64,000 nt of DNA from Calvatia gigantea (Eukaryota; Basidiomycota; Agaricomycetes; Agaricales; Lycoperdaceae): NCBI GenBank assembly GCA_025093985.1, contig JACAAK010000002.1, positions 3,038,001 to 3,102,000 of the forward strand. Direction: 5' to 3'. How positions within the stretch are numbered: position 1 is the stretch's first letter; the number at the start of each line of letters is the position of its first letter. A program made the position numbers and the translations under genes. The notes beneath the pieces are model-generated. The model saw nothing but the letters and a program-made list of their open reading frames with translations. It did no database searches and had not been told where the DNA came from. Positions 49,760 through 62,112 of the stretch are shown here, piece after piece.

Positions 49760-52109
49760 TTAACGGTCCTTCGCAATATCCTTTACACTCCCGACAGAGC
49801 CTTTCTTCTTCAATCCGCTAAATTGACTAAGTCTCTTCAATCCTGCGAGTGCACTACTTTTCTTCTTGTGTCCCTGTTGTTTCGAACTTGAAGATGACTC
49901 TGCGGACTTTATACTCGTGGTATCGGCCTCCTTTTGTTTCTGCACTTCTGCTGCACTCTCGATTTGGACGGTCTCTGAGTCCTCGCTTGACTGTGGTTCG
50001 AGAGGGACGGCGCCCACAGTTCCACCACCGCCTATAAGCCTAATGGTATTTGGCGGTTCTTCTTCCTCTTCCTCTTCCTCTTCATCCTCCTGTTCATCCT
50101 CCTCTTGCTCCCCTTCCCCCTCGTCGTCGTCCTCTTCATCTTCTTCATCATCGTCCTCTTCATCCTCATCCTCATCTTCACTTTCTTCTTTTTCCTCCTT
50201 AGCAACCTTCTTCTCCACCTCAACTTCAGTATCAACCAACTTCGGCGACTCCCTCAACGGCTGATCAACAGCCGCCACGACAGGCGACGCTGACGGCTCA
50301 ATCGGCTTTGTCTCCAGTGAATGCCTAACCGAATCCGCCATCAAATCCGGGACCACAGCAGGACGATCAACAACAGGTGGTGCATCAGCAAGAGGGTGAG
50401 CCAATGCTTGCACCAACGGAGTTGTAGAATCTGCCGGTGGGGACCTTAGGTCCGCGAGTTCAAGTCCAGGGTCATGCGAAACAGGACTGATAGGCTTAGG
50501 TTGTTGCATTGGTCTTCTGGCTTGTGTGGGTGTCTTCTGATCGTAGTCACGCTCGCGCATGCCACGGCCGCGGCCTGCTTCGAGATCTCCACCTTCTTCG
50601 TCGAAGGAGGTTAATGCTGATTCCACTTCGATGTCTTGTACAGTTGGTAGAACGAGAGGACGGGGTGCCGGAGGCTTTGTTACGGAGATAGTGGGTATAT
50701 TCTTTGATGCGCGTTTTCCATTGAGTGCGAGTGTGGTGGGTGGGGGAATTGGTTCGTCAACGTCCGCGAGAACTGGGATGGGTATTTCTGCTCCGGATCC
50801 GTGATTGATATCTGCAACCTCTATTGTTTCTGTGCCCTGTAAATATGTGATCTTTAATACCCCGATATCATCTTCCGCAGTGAATAACAGACATACTTTT
50901 CCTTCCTCTTCCGGAGGTACAAGCGGCACATCCGCAATAACGCCAGCTTCATGCCATTTCCTGACACTCCGATCTGCCCAGGCTTCCATGACGTTCCAGC
51001 CTTTATATTCTCCAGTTAACCTCAAACCACTTGTTCCGCCGGTATCACCTCCACCGTCGCCCTGTCCCCTTCCCTTGCCATCATAGAAGTAGCCTTCATA
51101 TCCAAGGTCATCCTCACTGTCATCGCTGGCCTCTGCCGGGCCTAACTCAAAGCCTTCCCCAGTTTCCAGTTCTTCTACGAAATTTCCAAGCCATTTTGCC
51201 CATCCGGCCTGGCCATCACCCTTCCATAGCACAACCTTAGTATCAAAATCCCGACCAAACACAATGACTTGTCCAACCTGCCCCGCTTCCGCAGGATTGA
51301 GATCAACACCAACGTAATTCCCCGCACGATCCGCAATAAGGGGCATCCACCCCCTTTGGGAGTACTCCCTTCTCACCCAGCCAGGAGGTATGCTCTGCAT
51401 AATCTCCTTCAACTTCTCACTAGCACCTGTCGCGGGGTCCGAATCCACCTCCCGCCAGAACCTCCATTCTTCCAAAACATCCTCCAAGGGGAGCAGCGTC
51501 AACCCGAAAAACAACCCTTCCGAACACCCGGCTGCACTCTCGGCTTCTTGACCATCACAGCACAGGTAAGAATCTCGCACAACTGGTGGGAGAGAGAACC
51601 CGAATTGCATTTCGATTTCTGCGAGGTCTTGTGGGAGGATGCCGTAGTTGAGGGTATCGCCGAGTTCGGGGTATTCCCTGCTTAGCCATGCGCGAATTCT
51701 TGCCCAGGTTTTTGCGAGGGGTGGGTATGGGAGGTGTGGGGAGAGCGGGTTATGGTGGGCGTCCATGTGTGTTGGGAGAATTGCTCCGCTACCGGCTATG
51801 GACCCCGGGCGAGAAAGACCCGTACTGTGTCAAAGAAAAAAAAAAGAAAATGTAGTATCAAATTCAGCGAAATTAGTGAGGATATGTTCCTTACGAGGTA
51901 GGGACGTAGCCGTAGGAGCCGGGGCCTCGAGGGGGGTATGTGAAGACGGAGGGACTCGCTGACGAACGTGGTGTGGGGAGAGTGTCGGGGTTAAAAGCGT
52001 CAGGGTGAGAGGATGAAGTGGGGAGAGAAAAGGCGTCGTTTGTGTTAATGATTGTCTGGCCCTTTCTTGTGCGCTGGGACGAGGAGAAGAGGTCGGACAG
52101 CCAGCCCAT
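49760..52109 (-). CDS. SMI1/KNR4-like cell wall assembly regulator with acidic low-complexity tail
   Basis: Related to yeast Knr4/Smi1, which links cell-wall synthesis to cell-integrity signalling. Exons 52109-51895, 51824-50897 and 50836-49760 give 739 residues. If the 60-nt segment 50837-50896 is kept, the frame is still open and the protein is 759 residues. An N-terminal Ser/Pro-rich part is followed by the SMI1/KNR4 domain at about residues 90-275. Its core motifs are LPQDLAEIEMQFGFSLPPVV, GWMPLIADRAGNYVGVDL, and VIVFGRDFDTKVVLW. The C-terminal third is disordered, with an almost pure Asp/Glu tract (coded about 50060-50190) and a basic end. The start at 52109 is the first ATG and opens GWLSDLFSS. 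Confidence 0.85.
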
Positions 52110-52260
52110 CTGTTGTCTGAAATTCACACTTGGGAAGAGAGCTCTGACGGTGATGACCGACTCAAAGCCAGAGCACAACACTCATGTGGTATTATGTAAA
52201 CATGCCCTATTCTCGTCACACACCCACTCTAAAAATACTGTCCACTACTGATTTTCTCTC

Positions 52261-54303
52261 TTAGAATGTGCCCAACTGGCTGCGCACACGGAAATCACAC
52301 CCAGTCTTCGCCTTCACTTCGTCAACAGTAACACCCTCCGCCAGATCAGTCAGCTCCAATTCACCAACAACTCTGTCCACATTGAACACCGCTAGTTCGG
52401 TAACAATCGTGCTCACGGCCCGGGCACCCGTCAACGGCAACACGCATTCTTTCAGAATCTTGGGAGCTCCATTCTTAGAGCAATGTTCAAGAACCGCAAT
52501 GACCTTGGTCTTGTCTGGGTTGGATACGAGGTCCATTGCTCCACCAATGCCTGTATTAATTACGACATCAGCGCTGGCAAACAAAAGAGCGTCGTCATTT
52601 CAAATACATACCCTTGAGCATCTTTCCAGGGATCATAAAGTTGGCAATATCGCCCGCCTGGGAGACTTCCATAGCCTGTAATCATCATCAGCTTTTTCTT
52701 TTGTTAAGGCTTAAATCGTGGAAATTTACACCGAGGATCGCAACGTCAACATGACCGCCACGAATCATCGCAAATGAGTCGCTCGAATCTAAAAAACACT
52801 TCAGTTCAGAAGCTAGGCCCCAGAAATCGCTATCCTACCGAAGACAGAAGCGCCAGGAAGAAGCGTTACAGTTTCTTTGCCAGCGTTAATCAAATCCCTG
52901 CATCAACAAATCAGCGACCAGTATTAAACCAACAGCAAAGTTACTTACGGGTCAAGCTTATCCCTAGTCGGGTACGGTCCCATTCCAAGGATACCATTCT
53001 CACTCTGCAACCACACACGGACACCCTTGGCCAAATGCTCAGGAACAAGAGTGGGCATTCCGATACCCAAGTTGACATAGAATCCGTCTTTGATCTCCTT
53101 TGCGGCCCGTGCTGCAATCTTGTGACGAAGGGCTTTGGCTTTGGCTTTCGCAGGGTCGAGAGGACCCTCATCTGCAGCAGCATCCGCAACAGTCTCAAAT
53201 TCGATACGTTTCTCAACTGTAGCCGGGACGATGCGGTCAACATAGATACCAGGCAGGTGAATTGCGTTGGGCGAGATGGAGCCAACGGGAACAATATTCT
53301 CTGCCTGCAAACAAGAGTCCTTAGTACCACGCCACATGTGTATGGCGCAAAATCATGTGTAGCATACCTCAACAATAGTCAATTTAGCAGCTTTCGCCAT
53401 AGGCGCACTGAAGTTGTTTGATGCATATCGGAATACACAGTTCCCAACTTCATCAACCTTCCAAGCCCTCACAAACGCGACATCAGCCGGAATGGCCGTC
53501 TCCAACACATACCTCCTCCCGTTAATCACAGTTGCCTCTTTCTTGATTCCAGGAATAGCGATTCCATTCTTCGCGCCACCCGCGTTGTAGCGTTGCGGAA
53601 TTTCACCCTTTTCGATGGCAGTGGATGCACCCGTCGGGGTGTAGAATGCTGGGACGCCAGCTGCAGAGGCGCGAATGCGTTCTGCGAGGGTGCCTTGTGG
53701 GACGAGTTCGAGGGTGATGTCGCCGTTCAGGAATGCCGCTTCGAATTTTTTGTTTCTGGTAATTTTTAGTGGGTTAATTGCTAATTAGTAGATCAAGAAA
53801 ATGGCTTACCCTCCGGGGTACGAAGCGACGAGTTTCGTAAGTTGTCCAGAGTTCAACAGGAGACCTACCACCCAATGAGCACACAAACTTAAACCCTACT
53901 AGCTGTTTCCAGAATACACACCCAACCCAGACTCAACAGTCCCACAATTATTCGAGACACCGGTCATATCCGTGACATCCGCTCTCTTTGTCAACGCCGT
54001 CAACAGTGTGTCTAACGCAAACCCATCCTAAATCAGCCCCCCAAACCTCCCTCAAGGGATTCAACAAGAGAGCTCACCCGGTACACCAGCCAACCCAAAC
54101 CCACCAACCATCAACACCTGACCAGACTTGACATCCTTGATAGCTTCATCTATCGACTCCCACACCTTAGTCTTCTTTGGCACATCAAGATCCGCAGGCG
54201 TGCTATAAGCCCTGGCAACAGCCAGAATTCGGAACCTGGGTGTGGTGCGCCGAGAACCCGCCACCAGAAGCGGCCGTGTTCGTGCCAACTGTGCAATCAG
54301 CAT
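52261..54303 (-). CDS. Succinyl-CoA:3-ketoacid CoA-transferase (SCOT)
   Basis: Mitochondrial enzyme that transfers CoA from succinyl-CoA to acetoacetate, and in fungi probably related acyl exchanges. Nine exons (54303-54078, 54011-53922, 53864-53810, 53755-53368, 53304-52949, 52897-52839, 52788-52730, 52675-52612, 52550-52261) give 528 residues, the usual length. The first about 35 residues are Arg-rich without acidic residues, a presequence. Alpha-type motifs are GGFGLAGVP and [13 protein letters not shown]. In the beta half the catalytic glutamate is Glu355 in [13 protein letters not shown], followed by [12 protein letters not shown] and [11 protein letters not shown]. All phases agree. The stop lies 151 bp upstream of the SMI1-like start on the same strand. 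Confidence 0.95.
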
Positions 54304-55018
54304 GGTATTGTACTTCACGTTGAAGAAATGAAGTGAGGGAAGTGATCAAACGTCACTGAGGGTATCAGGAGGGAATGTTGATCTTGAACCACAGCTAGGG
54401 ATAATGTTATTATCCGACTGGAGACGCCAAAGCTCCCTCGGGGTAAGAACCAATAGCAGATGGAAGGAGGAGAGAAAAGACAAAATACTTTGAGGGTATG
54501 GACATAAGTCTTATATACGCATGACCCTCCCCATTGATGGATGAGAACCGTCCGAAGGGTGTGTGGGGATCCATCAGGGTGTTCCGGAACATCCATATCC
54601 CGTAAATATACCCCCTGAACCACCCGGAACGCCATGAGTCAAACACTAGAAGCCGTTCCACAGTTTTATGGCAAGCTTTTCTCGCGCGCACAGTCAACTA
54701 TGTCATTGCTCAATTGACCGTTTCTCAAGACAATCCACATTCGGAGCATGTGCGTTGTTATGTCCTCGGCTAGGTTACCTGTCGGGTGATATGCTCATCC
54801 ATTGGGTCAACTCAACTCGCAGCTCGAAATCCACCAAGTTACAAGCCCAAGGCGACTGACTCCAAGGAACGACATATATTGAAACTATGGAACCACTGCC
54901 ATATCACTGGGGCTGTGCTAAAGCTGATATCAAACCTCCTTAGTTATCTTGTTGTGTTCTTTCTAACCCGGGACCATCTTCGTCAAACGGCTTAGCCACA
55001 ACTTCCAACCCCACCACA
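54304..55018. promoter_or_regulatory. SCOT / F-box-like divergent intergenic region
   Basis: 715 bp between divergent starts, presumably holding both promoters. No coding signal is recognised. Confidence 0.35.
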
Positions 55019-56644
55019 ATGCCGAATTTTGAAGGTTTGCCTATTGAAATTATTCTCGAAATTGTCAAATTCGTGAGTCAATTTCAAATTTCGATAAAAA
55101 TAAGGGCGAAAAGCGCGGGTCCCCGCTAATTCATAATCTATTAGTCCACGCTGGTGAATGCGACAGGAGACCGCGTCGGCAAAGACGATCTTTGTAAATT
55201 ACGCCTCGTCTCAAAAAACCTCGACGCTCTCGTCTCCCCTATCCTATTCGCAGAGCTTCATCTTGAATTTACCGACGCGGATGAAGAAACCGCACCAGAT
55301 TGTGAACGGTGTCAGGAGATTATCATCGCACTCGCTACACGTTCAACCCAAGCCTTCGAACACACGAAAAAACTACACCTTTGCACACAAAAGCTCTACT
55401 GGGTCGAACAAGATCGGAGGGTCGGAATTTCTGAGACCCAGGATATGGTCGTCGAAAAGATTTTCGACGCCATCTCCGCATTGAGGAACCTCCGAATTAT
55501 CAGGCAAGTCTTACCTCACATCCCCGCACCAATGGACTAACTCATCCACTCAGATACTTCTGCAACCCAAGATATGACCCAGAAAGGCTCGCGAAAGAGG
55601 TTGTTCAAGCCCTAGCAACGCTCCCTTCTTTCCAAGGTTTCGATCATCTGGACTTCCTCAACAATCCCCCTCTTTCATTCACACTCCAACCCCTTTCGAA
55701 CCTCACCACATTCAGAGTACTCTGGGATTTGGAAAGACCTGAGGGTCTCATTTCCGAAATCGCCTCCCTCTTCACGCGCTGCCCAGACCTCTCCGAAGTT
55801 TATCTTGGCGGCGGTCCATCATCCAGTGGAGAGGACCCCACATTCGGTGAGATCTTCGCGGAAGTTCGCAAAATGCAAACACCACCACCACGGATAAGAA
55901 GATTCGAAACCCGCGGGATTACAGTCGTTCCCGACGACATAAACAATTTGATTGAGCACCTGAGAGCCCTCGAGTTCCTTCAAATTAGGCAAAACCGAAA
56001 CGGAGACCCATCAACGGCCATCGGTTCCGTTTGTAAAACCCTCCAGCAGCACGGTATCTACCTGAAAGGTATATCAACGGAATTTGTATCCGATCCTCTT
56101 CTCTTTTCATACCTGGCTTCTTATTCCGGTTTAACTGAGCTACGAATCTTCATTGAATTCCCTCCTGAGGATTCTTCTGGAATAGCAGATCGGGTTTATA
56201 CACAAATTCTGCCGAAACACCGAGAGACATTGGAACATTTCCAATTTTGTTCGGTTAAAGCCGGAGAGCTACTGTCGACCTTCCCGACAGAGGAACAGCT
56301 GGCGGGGCTACTGCAATGTCAACGTTTACGAGAGTTGGAGGTTTCCCATGGAACGGAACCAGACCAGTTACAATGGGATGACACCACGATCTTCGTAGGT
56401 CCTTCTCCTCGAACCCATCCATGGAGTCATTTTTGTTGATAAGTTTTCAACGCACCGCAATCAGGATGAGTGGTTGGAAGTTGGTTTGCAACTCCCAAAT
56501 CTGGTACATTTGAAGATGAGACCTCAATTTAGGGTTGGTTCAGCGGCAAGAACCATACTGGACTTGTCAGAGATGAGGGGAGACGTTGTTAAGAGGTTTC
56601 GGCAGGAGCGTGGGATGAAGTTTAGAGTTAATTGGGTGATGTGA
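55019..56644 (+). CDS. F-box-like protein with degenerate leucine-rich repeats
   Basis: Four exons (55019-55072, 55145-55503, 55554-56394, 56465-56644) give 477 residues. The N terminus (GLPIEIILEIVKF, LCKLRLVSKNLDALVSPILF) is the short F-box pattern common in expanded basidiomycete families. It suggests a Skp1-cullin adaptor. The rest has spaced leucine-rich segments (LRNLRIIRYF, LSNLTTFRVLW, LRALEFLQI, LPNLVHLKM). The second intron (55504-55553) uses a GC donor with perfect context (AG/GCAAGT); no GT alternative keeps the frame. The target protein is unknown. A decayed relative lies at 38312-39950. Confidence 0.8.
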
Positions 56645-56800
56645 GGGGAATACTTAATAAACAGATTTATTTGACACCACCTTTACTTGAGTCTTGAATC
56701 ACCTCTCTCCGAGGCAGCGGGGTTACGTGAAGACGGATATACGAGAAAAAAAAACAAGCATAATTATCCAATAAATCAGCCTTCAACCGCATACACGCCT

Positions 56801-58552
56801 CTAATGAAGGAGACCAAGAATACGTGCATAGTCGTCGCACACGCCTTGGAAGGTTTCTTCAAGCTTTTCAAGCCGTTCTTGCTTATCCAGTTGGACAAGA
56901 ACCTCCTGTAATAATGGTTATATGCCACGTGAATTGCCTACCAATGTTGTAACTCACGAAGTTGAACCTATACAATCTCTCTTTGACCTGCAAGCGATAA
57001 GCCTTCAGCGCTTGGGCGTCATGAGGGTCAAGACGCAGCAGGATGAGCATCTCAATCAAACGGTGGTATTGCCGCTACAAAAAAATAAACAATGAACAAG
57101 CCAACACATGAAAACAACCCCATCCAAAACCAACTCACTCCAGCGATTTTGAGATCCTTCCTCCACTTCTCTGCCCAAACCTTATCCACGGGAGGACCCA
57201 ATTTACCTCTGGTTTGCTTCGCACCACCCCTCCCGCTTCTCCTAGCTCGCCCAACTCCACCCACACGGCCACCAGCTGACTGTGCGGAACCGTACGCCTC
57301 TTCCATGAATTGTTTGTGGTTTTGAAGCATCTCCATATCGTTCTTGTCCCGCAGGTCCTCAAAGGCCTCAGCGGGATCTTCGACGGTTAACTCGGCAATG
57401 TGGGGTTTCGAAAGCACATATTGGTATATAGCCCGATATAGTTGTGCTACGGGAACATGAACGTTAGTACTATTCCTTGTCGGAGGGTGATGCGACCTAC
57501 ATCCGTGCCCCTGTTTCTGGTATGGTGGGAGTATCACAAATTGGCTGAGTCGCAAACGGGTTTTCTCTGGGAAGTGGTAGAAGTTGTACAACGAGGAATA
57601 GCCGACGAAATGGTAGGTTGTTATGTCGCTATTCGGCCGCTTTCGTTTTTGATACCTATAGGCCTAGGTCAGGAACACGTTTGAAAAGAAAGACGGCCCT
57701 AGACGCACAACACAACAAATTCCCAAGGATCCTCCTCCTCGTTGATGTAGGACCCCGCTTCAATGTATAACAGGATGAATAGTTGCATTCTTCGATGATA
57801 TTCTCGGAAACCCGGTGTATCCCAAGTGGTCTGCGGTTTGAATTAGCGCTACTGCGCAGCAAGTGCACAGGAAGACTCACATGGTACACCTCGTATTCGA
57901 CGTCGACACGTTTCTTCCCTTTACCTTTTGCTGCTGGTGATGGTCTTGAATACGAATAGATAAGCTCGCCATGGGGCTTAAAACCAGTCGCGTCTTCGTC
58001 AACACGTTTCGTAAACTCTTCCTCACTTGTGAGATATCCTAAAAGGAATAAATGAAGCGAAGGGTTCGAGGGACCTCAAAGGACACGTCCAACACACCTG
58101 AGGGAATGAACTTTGCTAACGTCCCATCAACGTCATCGACCGTCGAAGACGACGGGAGCTTTTCGGAATATTGCACATTGAGATACTGAACGAGACTCCC
58201 AGAGGTAAAGCGTAACTTGGGCAGGCAATTAACGGTGTGTTACGGCCGGGTAAATGATAGAACACGTACGTCAATCACTAGGTCCTTGTATCCATAGATT
58301 TTCTCGTCCTCCCCGTATATCTAGCACCCGAGTTAGCAGAAACGCCGGCGACAAGCAAGGAAGGCACCAACGGGATATGTGAAAGTCGGGTGAAAGTTGT
58401 CGTAAGACCCATCTCCTGCTAGGACTGCCTTGTCGTCCTTGGACCTCACTGTGGATAGATTAGATGTGTTTGGGATGACAGAACCCAATGATCTCATACA
58501 TACCTAATGAAAGGGTAAGGGCCTGGTTCGCGTTGGCTGTCCAATCTGCCAT
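56801..58552 (-). CDS. HAT1: Histone acetyltransferase type B catalytic subunit (HAT1)
   Basis: Acetylates newly made histone H4 (Lys5 and Lys12) before chromatin assembly, with an RbAp48/Hat2 partner. Ten exons (58552-58504, 58448-58372, 58320-58270, 58215-58098, 58038-57881, 57830-57709, 57655-57501, 57446-57139, 57074-56958, 56905-56801) give 419 residues, typical of the family. [20 protein letters not shown] is a hallmark N-terminal motif. Acetyl-CoA motif A is RLSQFVILPPYQKQGHG. The acidic catalytic segment is LTVEDPAEAFEDLRDKND. A C-terminal helical part follows. The second intron has a GTTGGT donor. The gene is convergent with the F-box-like gene, with 156 bp between stops. Confidence 0.94.
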
Positions 58553-58576
58553 GACAATCCTTCAACACCAGCTGCT

Positions 58577-59010
58577 CTAATAGCTCTCGAAGATAAGGAA
58601 CGAAAGATGGACAGCACAAGGAGGAGGGACAGGTGAATGTATGTAGTGGCGGATTAAGTCGCGTTGTTTGGCGTTGCATCCGTGATTGGTGTCCACGGCC
58701 AAGGGCCAACTCCCTTTGGCTTTGATGTACACAAACGCCCACAGGCTATCCCCACCCCAAAATTCAGTTAAATATTCAATTCTACATGGACTCACATCTT
58801 GCCTAAAGAACAGCCGTTCTGGACATTGCCTGACGATAACAAAGTAATGGGCGTCACGCGTTGCACATGACCGCGCTCTGGAAGGTGCACCTCAGATCTT
58901 GTTTTCATAAAGATTTGTGAAGAATCTTCGAACCCAGCGGCGAATTGCTGGGAGAGCAAATCAGCGGGAATACCCTTGCTCAAGTTTCTCTCACTGGGCA
59001 CCTTTCCCAT
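58577..59010 (-). CDS. Hypothetical small protein
   Basis: Two exons (59010-58796 and 58745-58577) are joined through a 50-nt intron with a GTGAGT donor, a TTAACTGA branch-type site and a TAG acceptor. They give 127 residues in consistent phase. Recognisable parts are ADLLSQQFAAGFEDSSQIFM, LWAFVYIKAKGSWPLAVD, and a Cys/Pro-containing tail. I do not recognise the family. The stop lies only 24 bp before the HAT1 ATG on the same strand, so HAT1 transcription would have to start inside this gene. It may instead be a chance frame or HAT1 upstream region. Confidence 0.35.
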
Positions 59011-59253
59011 TGGAGCTTTACCGTTGGTTTCTCTGGGTCATGTTCATTTAAATTATGGTTCATTGCTGCGGGGAGTTCGCACCGAGCCGGATATATGAAA
59101 AATAAATAATTTATGCGTCGACAAATGTGAAGTGAATCCAGTCATGTGAGATAAGCCACAGTAGCCAAGTATGACAACAATGCAAAGCATGAAATGAATA
59201 TGGATAATGCGTAATGAGGGCATATATGAAAAGAAAATTAGCAACAACTCCAG

Positions 59254-61234
59254 TCAAACTTCCAACTTTGACTGCTTCCATGAGGCAAACTCGTCGAGGA
59301 GTGTTGGCCATGCCTGTAGAGAATATCAGCCCGACCACGTTCACAGAACACAAGATAACGAACCCCATCAGCTTCAAAGTTATCAAGGTTCGGGTTTACG
59401 GTCTCACAGAACTCTTGCATCTGGGCATTTAATCAGAAACAGCACAAGTTTATGGATGCTCGGAAACCGTCATACCATGTTCCAGAGATCTTTGTTCGCG
59501 GCACGATACGTTCCCTTCTCCTATACGATAATCATCAGAAAGGAGGCAAGAACTATAGTGGAGCACCTCACGTTAATGAAGTCGATGACTTCTTTCATGA
59601 GAGGATATCTCGGTCCTAATAGAACAGACCAGAAGGCTGTTGCGGTCTGATCGCAGACGTAAATAACTGCGGACAGGGACATCAATGAGAGTGACAGACC
59701 TCCATTTCGATGTTTTTCGAAGAACTGGCAAGGTGGAAGTTATGTCAAACTTATGATGGTGGTGGAGAAAAGAAACCGAGGCGCACGGAGGTTTCACAAG
59801 CACAAAGCAGTAGTGATAAAATTTGTGGAAAGCGTCCTTAGGATTGGAAGCATAAGTCCAGTACCTGGTACGGTCATACGGGTCTATTGAGGATTTCTTA
59901 ATAGGAGGTTTGCCATAGACAAGAAGGTTCTCGAGGTCGGAAAGTGCAACGGAAAGTTGTTGTGGCGAAGATATCCTGTATTGGAAATGTGAACGAAACA
60001 ACACCGAAGGGTCGCAAACGCTTACGTACCGGAGTGCTTTTGTACCAGCAATCCACTCCTCTTTCGAAATCTTCGCCATTTCTTTTGCTTCCATTTGCCA
60101 TGCCAGCAGTAAAGGGACCGAGCCCTCCATCGAGAGCCCAGCGTCACCGCAAAGCTTTTCAAATCCTTCTGGACCAATTACGTCAGGCTCGTCCTGCTCT
60201 GCATAGATCTCGAAACGGGTGAGGGCACGCTGAAGAGTGTATTGTTCGCCTGGAGGGGGAGGTGCGGCAAGGGTCGTAGGAGGTTCCGTGGCTTTTGGGT
60301 TAGTTGGTGGTTCGACATGCTGGACTCCGGGATTAGCCTTGGGCGGCCAAGAAAAGGCGCTGAACTTACAGTAGTAGATGAAGACTTGCTCTGCTTGACT
60401 TTCTGGTCCTCGTCACTGTAGATGTATTTGATTTGATTAGACGCACAGCAAAGGAACAAGGAACAGAAAGGCATGAGTATGAACTCAACGGCCCTCTCTG
60501 GTATGTTGGGGGTATGAACGTTGTGGAGAAAGACTGGATGGGAAACGGTACCAATATGTCAAATGGTGGACTCACTCAACTTGCATCTGGACAGCGGCAC
60601 CGCTTTCCTGTGGAAGGGGTCAATCAGTCCTGAGAAACAACCAAGAAAAGGAGACGCTTACATCATCAATGCTGTTTTCAGCACGCCAGTTCATTGAAAA
60701 CGCAGTGCAGGTTGGTCGACAAAAGTTATACGTCAATAGTGCCACGAGCCGATGAAGATAGAGGCTGTCAGTAGGCAGTACAAAGCTAATAATGAAAGAC
60801 AGACCTCACAACGGTTTTATTTTGCTTCCCCCCTCTAGTATTCTTAGTTGTTCTAGATTTCTTGGCAGGCTATAACTAATGTGAGCATGAATCAATTAAA
60901 GCATCGACATGAGGGCAAGTACCTGCTTCTCATCTATATCGTGGCACTCATCCCTAGAATATCATCTGAATCATCGGAGCTGAGGTTATGCATTCCTGGC
61001 TAACCCTTGTATCTTAGTTGGAGCCGCTTTCGACCCTCGTTTCGTATTTGGTTTGTTGGACGCATTCTCTGTGGATCCGTTCTTTGCGGCTGCGGTCTTG
61101 CTACGAGTTGAACGAGTTGTGCGTGTGGTTTCCGTTGAATCATCGTCAGCGAGTTTTCGCTGGGAAAGGAAACAAGGAAATTCTTGAGATCAATAGTCTT
61201 TTCATCCGGATGTTACTCTCACTTTTGGTGCCAT
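59254..61234 (-). CDS. DCN1: Defective in cullin neddylation protein 1 (DCN1-like)
   Basis: E3-type scaffold that promotes transfer of Nedd8 to cullins. Fourteen exons (61234-61223, 61159-61005, 60953-60923, 60869-60805, 60764-60662, 60607-60576, 60415-60370, 60319-60030, 59975-59787, 59724-59700, 59646-59572, 59520-59476, 59420-59364, 59313-59254) give 394 residues with consistent phases. The N terminus is basic and Ser/Thr-rich (MAPKRKLADDDSTETTRT). A weak UBA-like segment lies around residues 95-120. The PONY/cullin-binding domain covers about residues 190-390: DEPDVIGPEGFEKLCGDAG, FWSVLLGPRYPLMKEVIDFI, NLDNFEADGAWPTLLDEF. The C-terminal part is certain. The exons between 60923 and 60370 are the least sure. 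Divergent from CIA2. Confidence 0.88.
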
Positions 61235-61426
61235 TATCAGCGGTGGCGGGTGGTTGAAGTCTCGCGGTAGAGCTTTCGAAAGGGGAAGAAGCAAGAAATT
61301 GGACGTATAAAATCCAGTTGTAGACGCGCCTGAGGGTGTGACTGTGACCCACTTAATTAGTAGCGCCCAGGAAGCCGGTCCGACGGAACATCTATGACCT
61401 GATCTACCACCAGCAAAATCTCCGAA
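61235..61426. promoter_or_regulatory. Shared DCN1/CIA2 promoter region
   Basis: Only 192 bp separate the two divergent ATGs, so both promoters and 5' UTRs must overlap or be very short. No TATA box is seen. Confidence 0.45.
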
Positions 61427-62112
61427 ATGCCTGCTGAAGTCTTCAATCCCAATCCAATCGTTTTCGCACCGACAAAGAGCCCAGGGCGGAAATCAGAGCT
61501 ACTCTCGCAGTCTTTATGGTTCGATGAACATACGAGTTCCGATGATGAAGCAGACGATGTGGAGCTTATCGACCAAGATGAGGTATTTGGTACGAACTGA
61601 AGACCGACTCTTTCTGAAGCACACGCTTATCGCGCTTAGACCTTATCCGCTCGATATACGACCCTGAACATCCGAATACCCTGGAAGAACTGAGAGTGGT
61701 TTCTGCTCCGCAAATCACCATCGACCAAAACCGACTTACTGTCGAATTCACGCCTACGGTTCCGCACTGTGGAATGTCGACTCTGATTGGTTTGTGCCCA
61801 CTTCTCGTTACTTTTAATTGATAACCCCGCTTACGACATGACAAGGTCTTTGTATCCGTGTTCGCTTGTTGCGAAGTCTTCCCAGTCGGTTCAAGGTGGA
61901 TCTTTTCGTCCAGCCCGGGTCCCATCAGAGCGAGCACGCCGGTATGTCCCCTTGAGTGACACTCCGCTCCCCGGCCTCACGCCATTCCAGTCAATAAACA
62001 GCTTAATGATAAGGAACGCGTTGCTGCTGCCTTGGAAAACCCTGTCCTTTTGGACACAGTGGAGCAATGTCTTCGTGATGCAGGTCGTCGTGGACAACCA
62101 ATGGATGTGTAG
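61427..62112 (+). CDS. CIA2: Cytosolic iron-sulfur assembly protein CIA2 / MIP18 (DUF59)
   Basis: Subunit of the targeting complex that delivers Fe-S clusters to cytosolic and nuclear proteins, working with Cia1 and Met18/MMS19. Four exons (61427-61589, 61640-61789, 61846-61941, 61991-62112) give 176 residues. Motifs are [36 protein letters not shown], the short [20 protein letters not shown] segment and the C-terminal [12 protein letters not shown], where Cys163 is the conserved reactive cysteine. The N terminus is acidic. Length and motif order fit the family. Convergent with the next gene. Confidence 0.95.

Noticed and set aside
49866..50264. Plus-strand poly-Ser frame
   Set aside because: Antisense of the Asp/Glu tract in the SMI1-like gene.
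54012..54077. Apparent frameshift in SCOT after GGFGLAGVP
   Set aside because: Using the acceptor at 54012 instead of the earlier TTTAG restores phase and the conserved DTLLTAL sequence, so the gene is intact.
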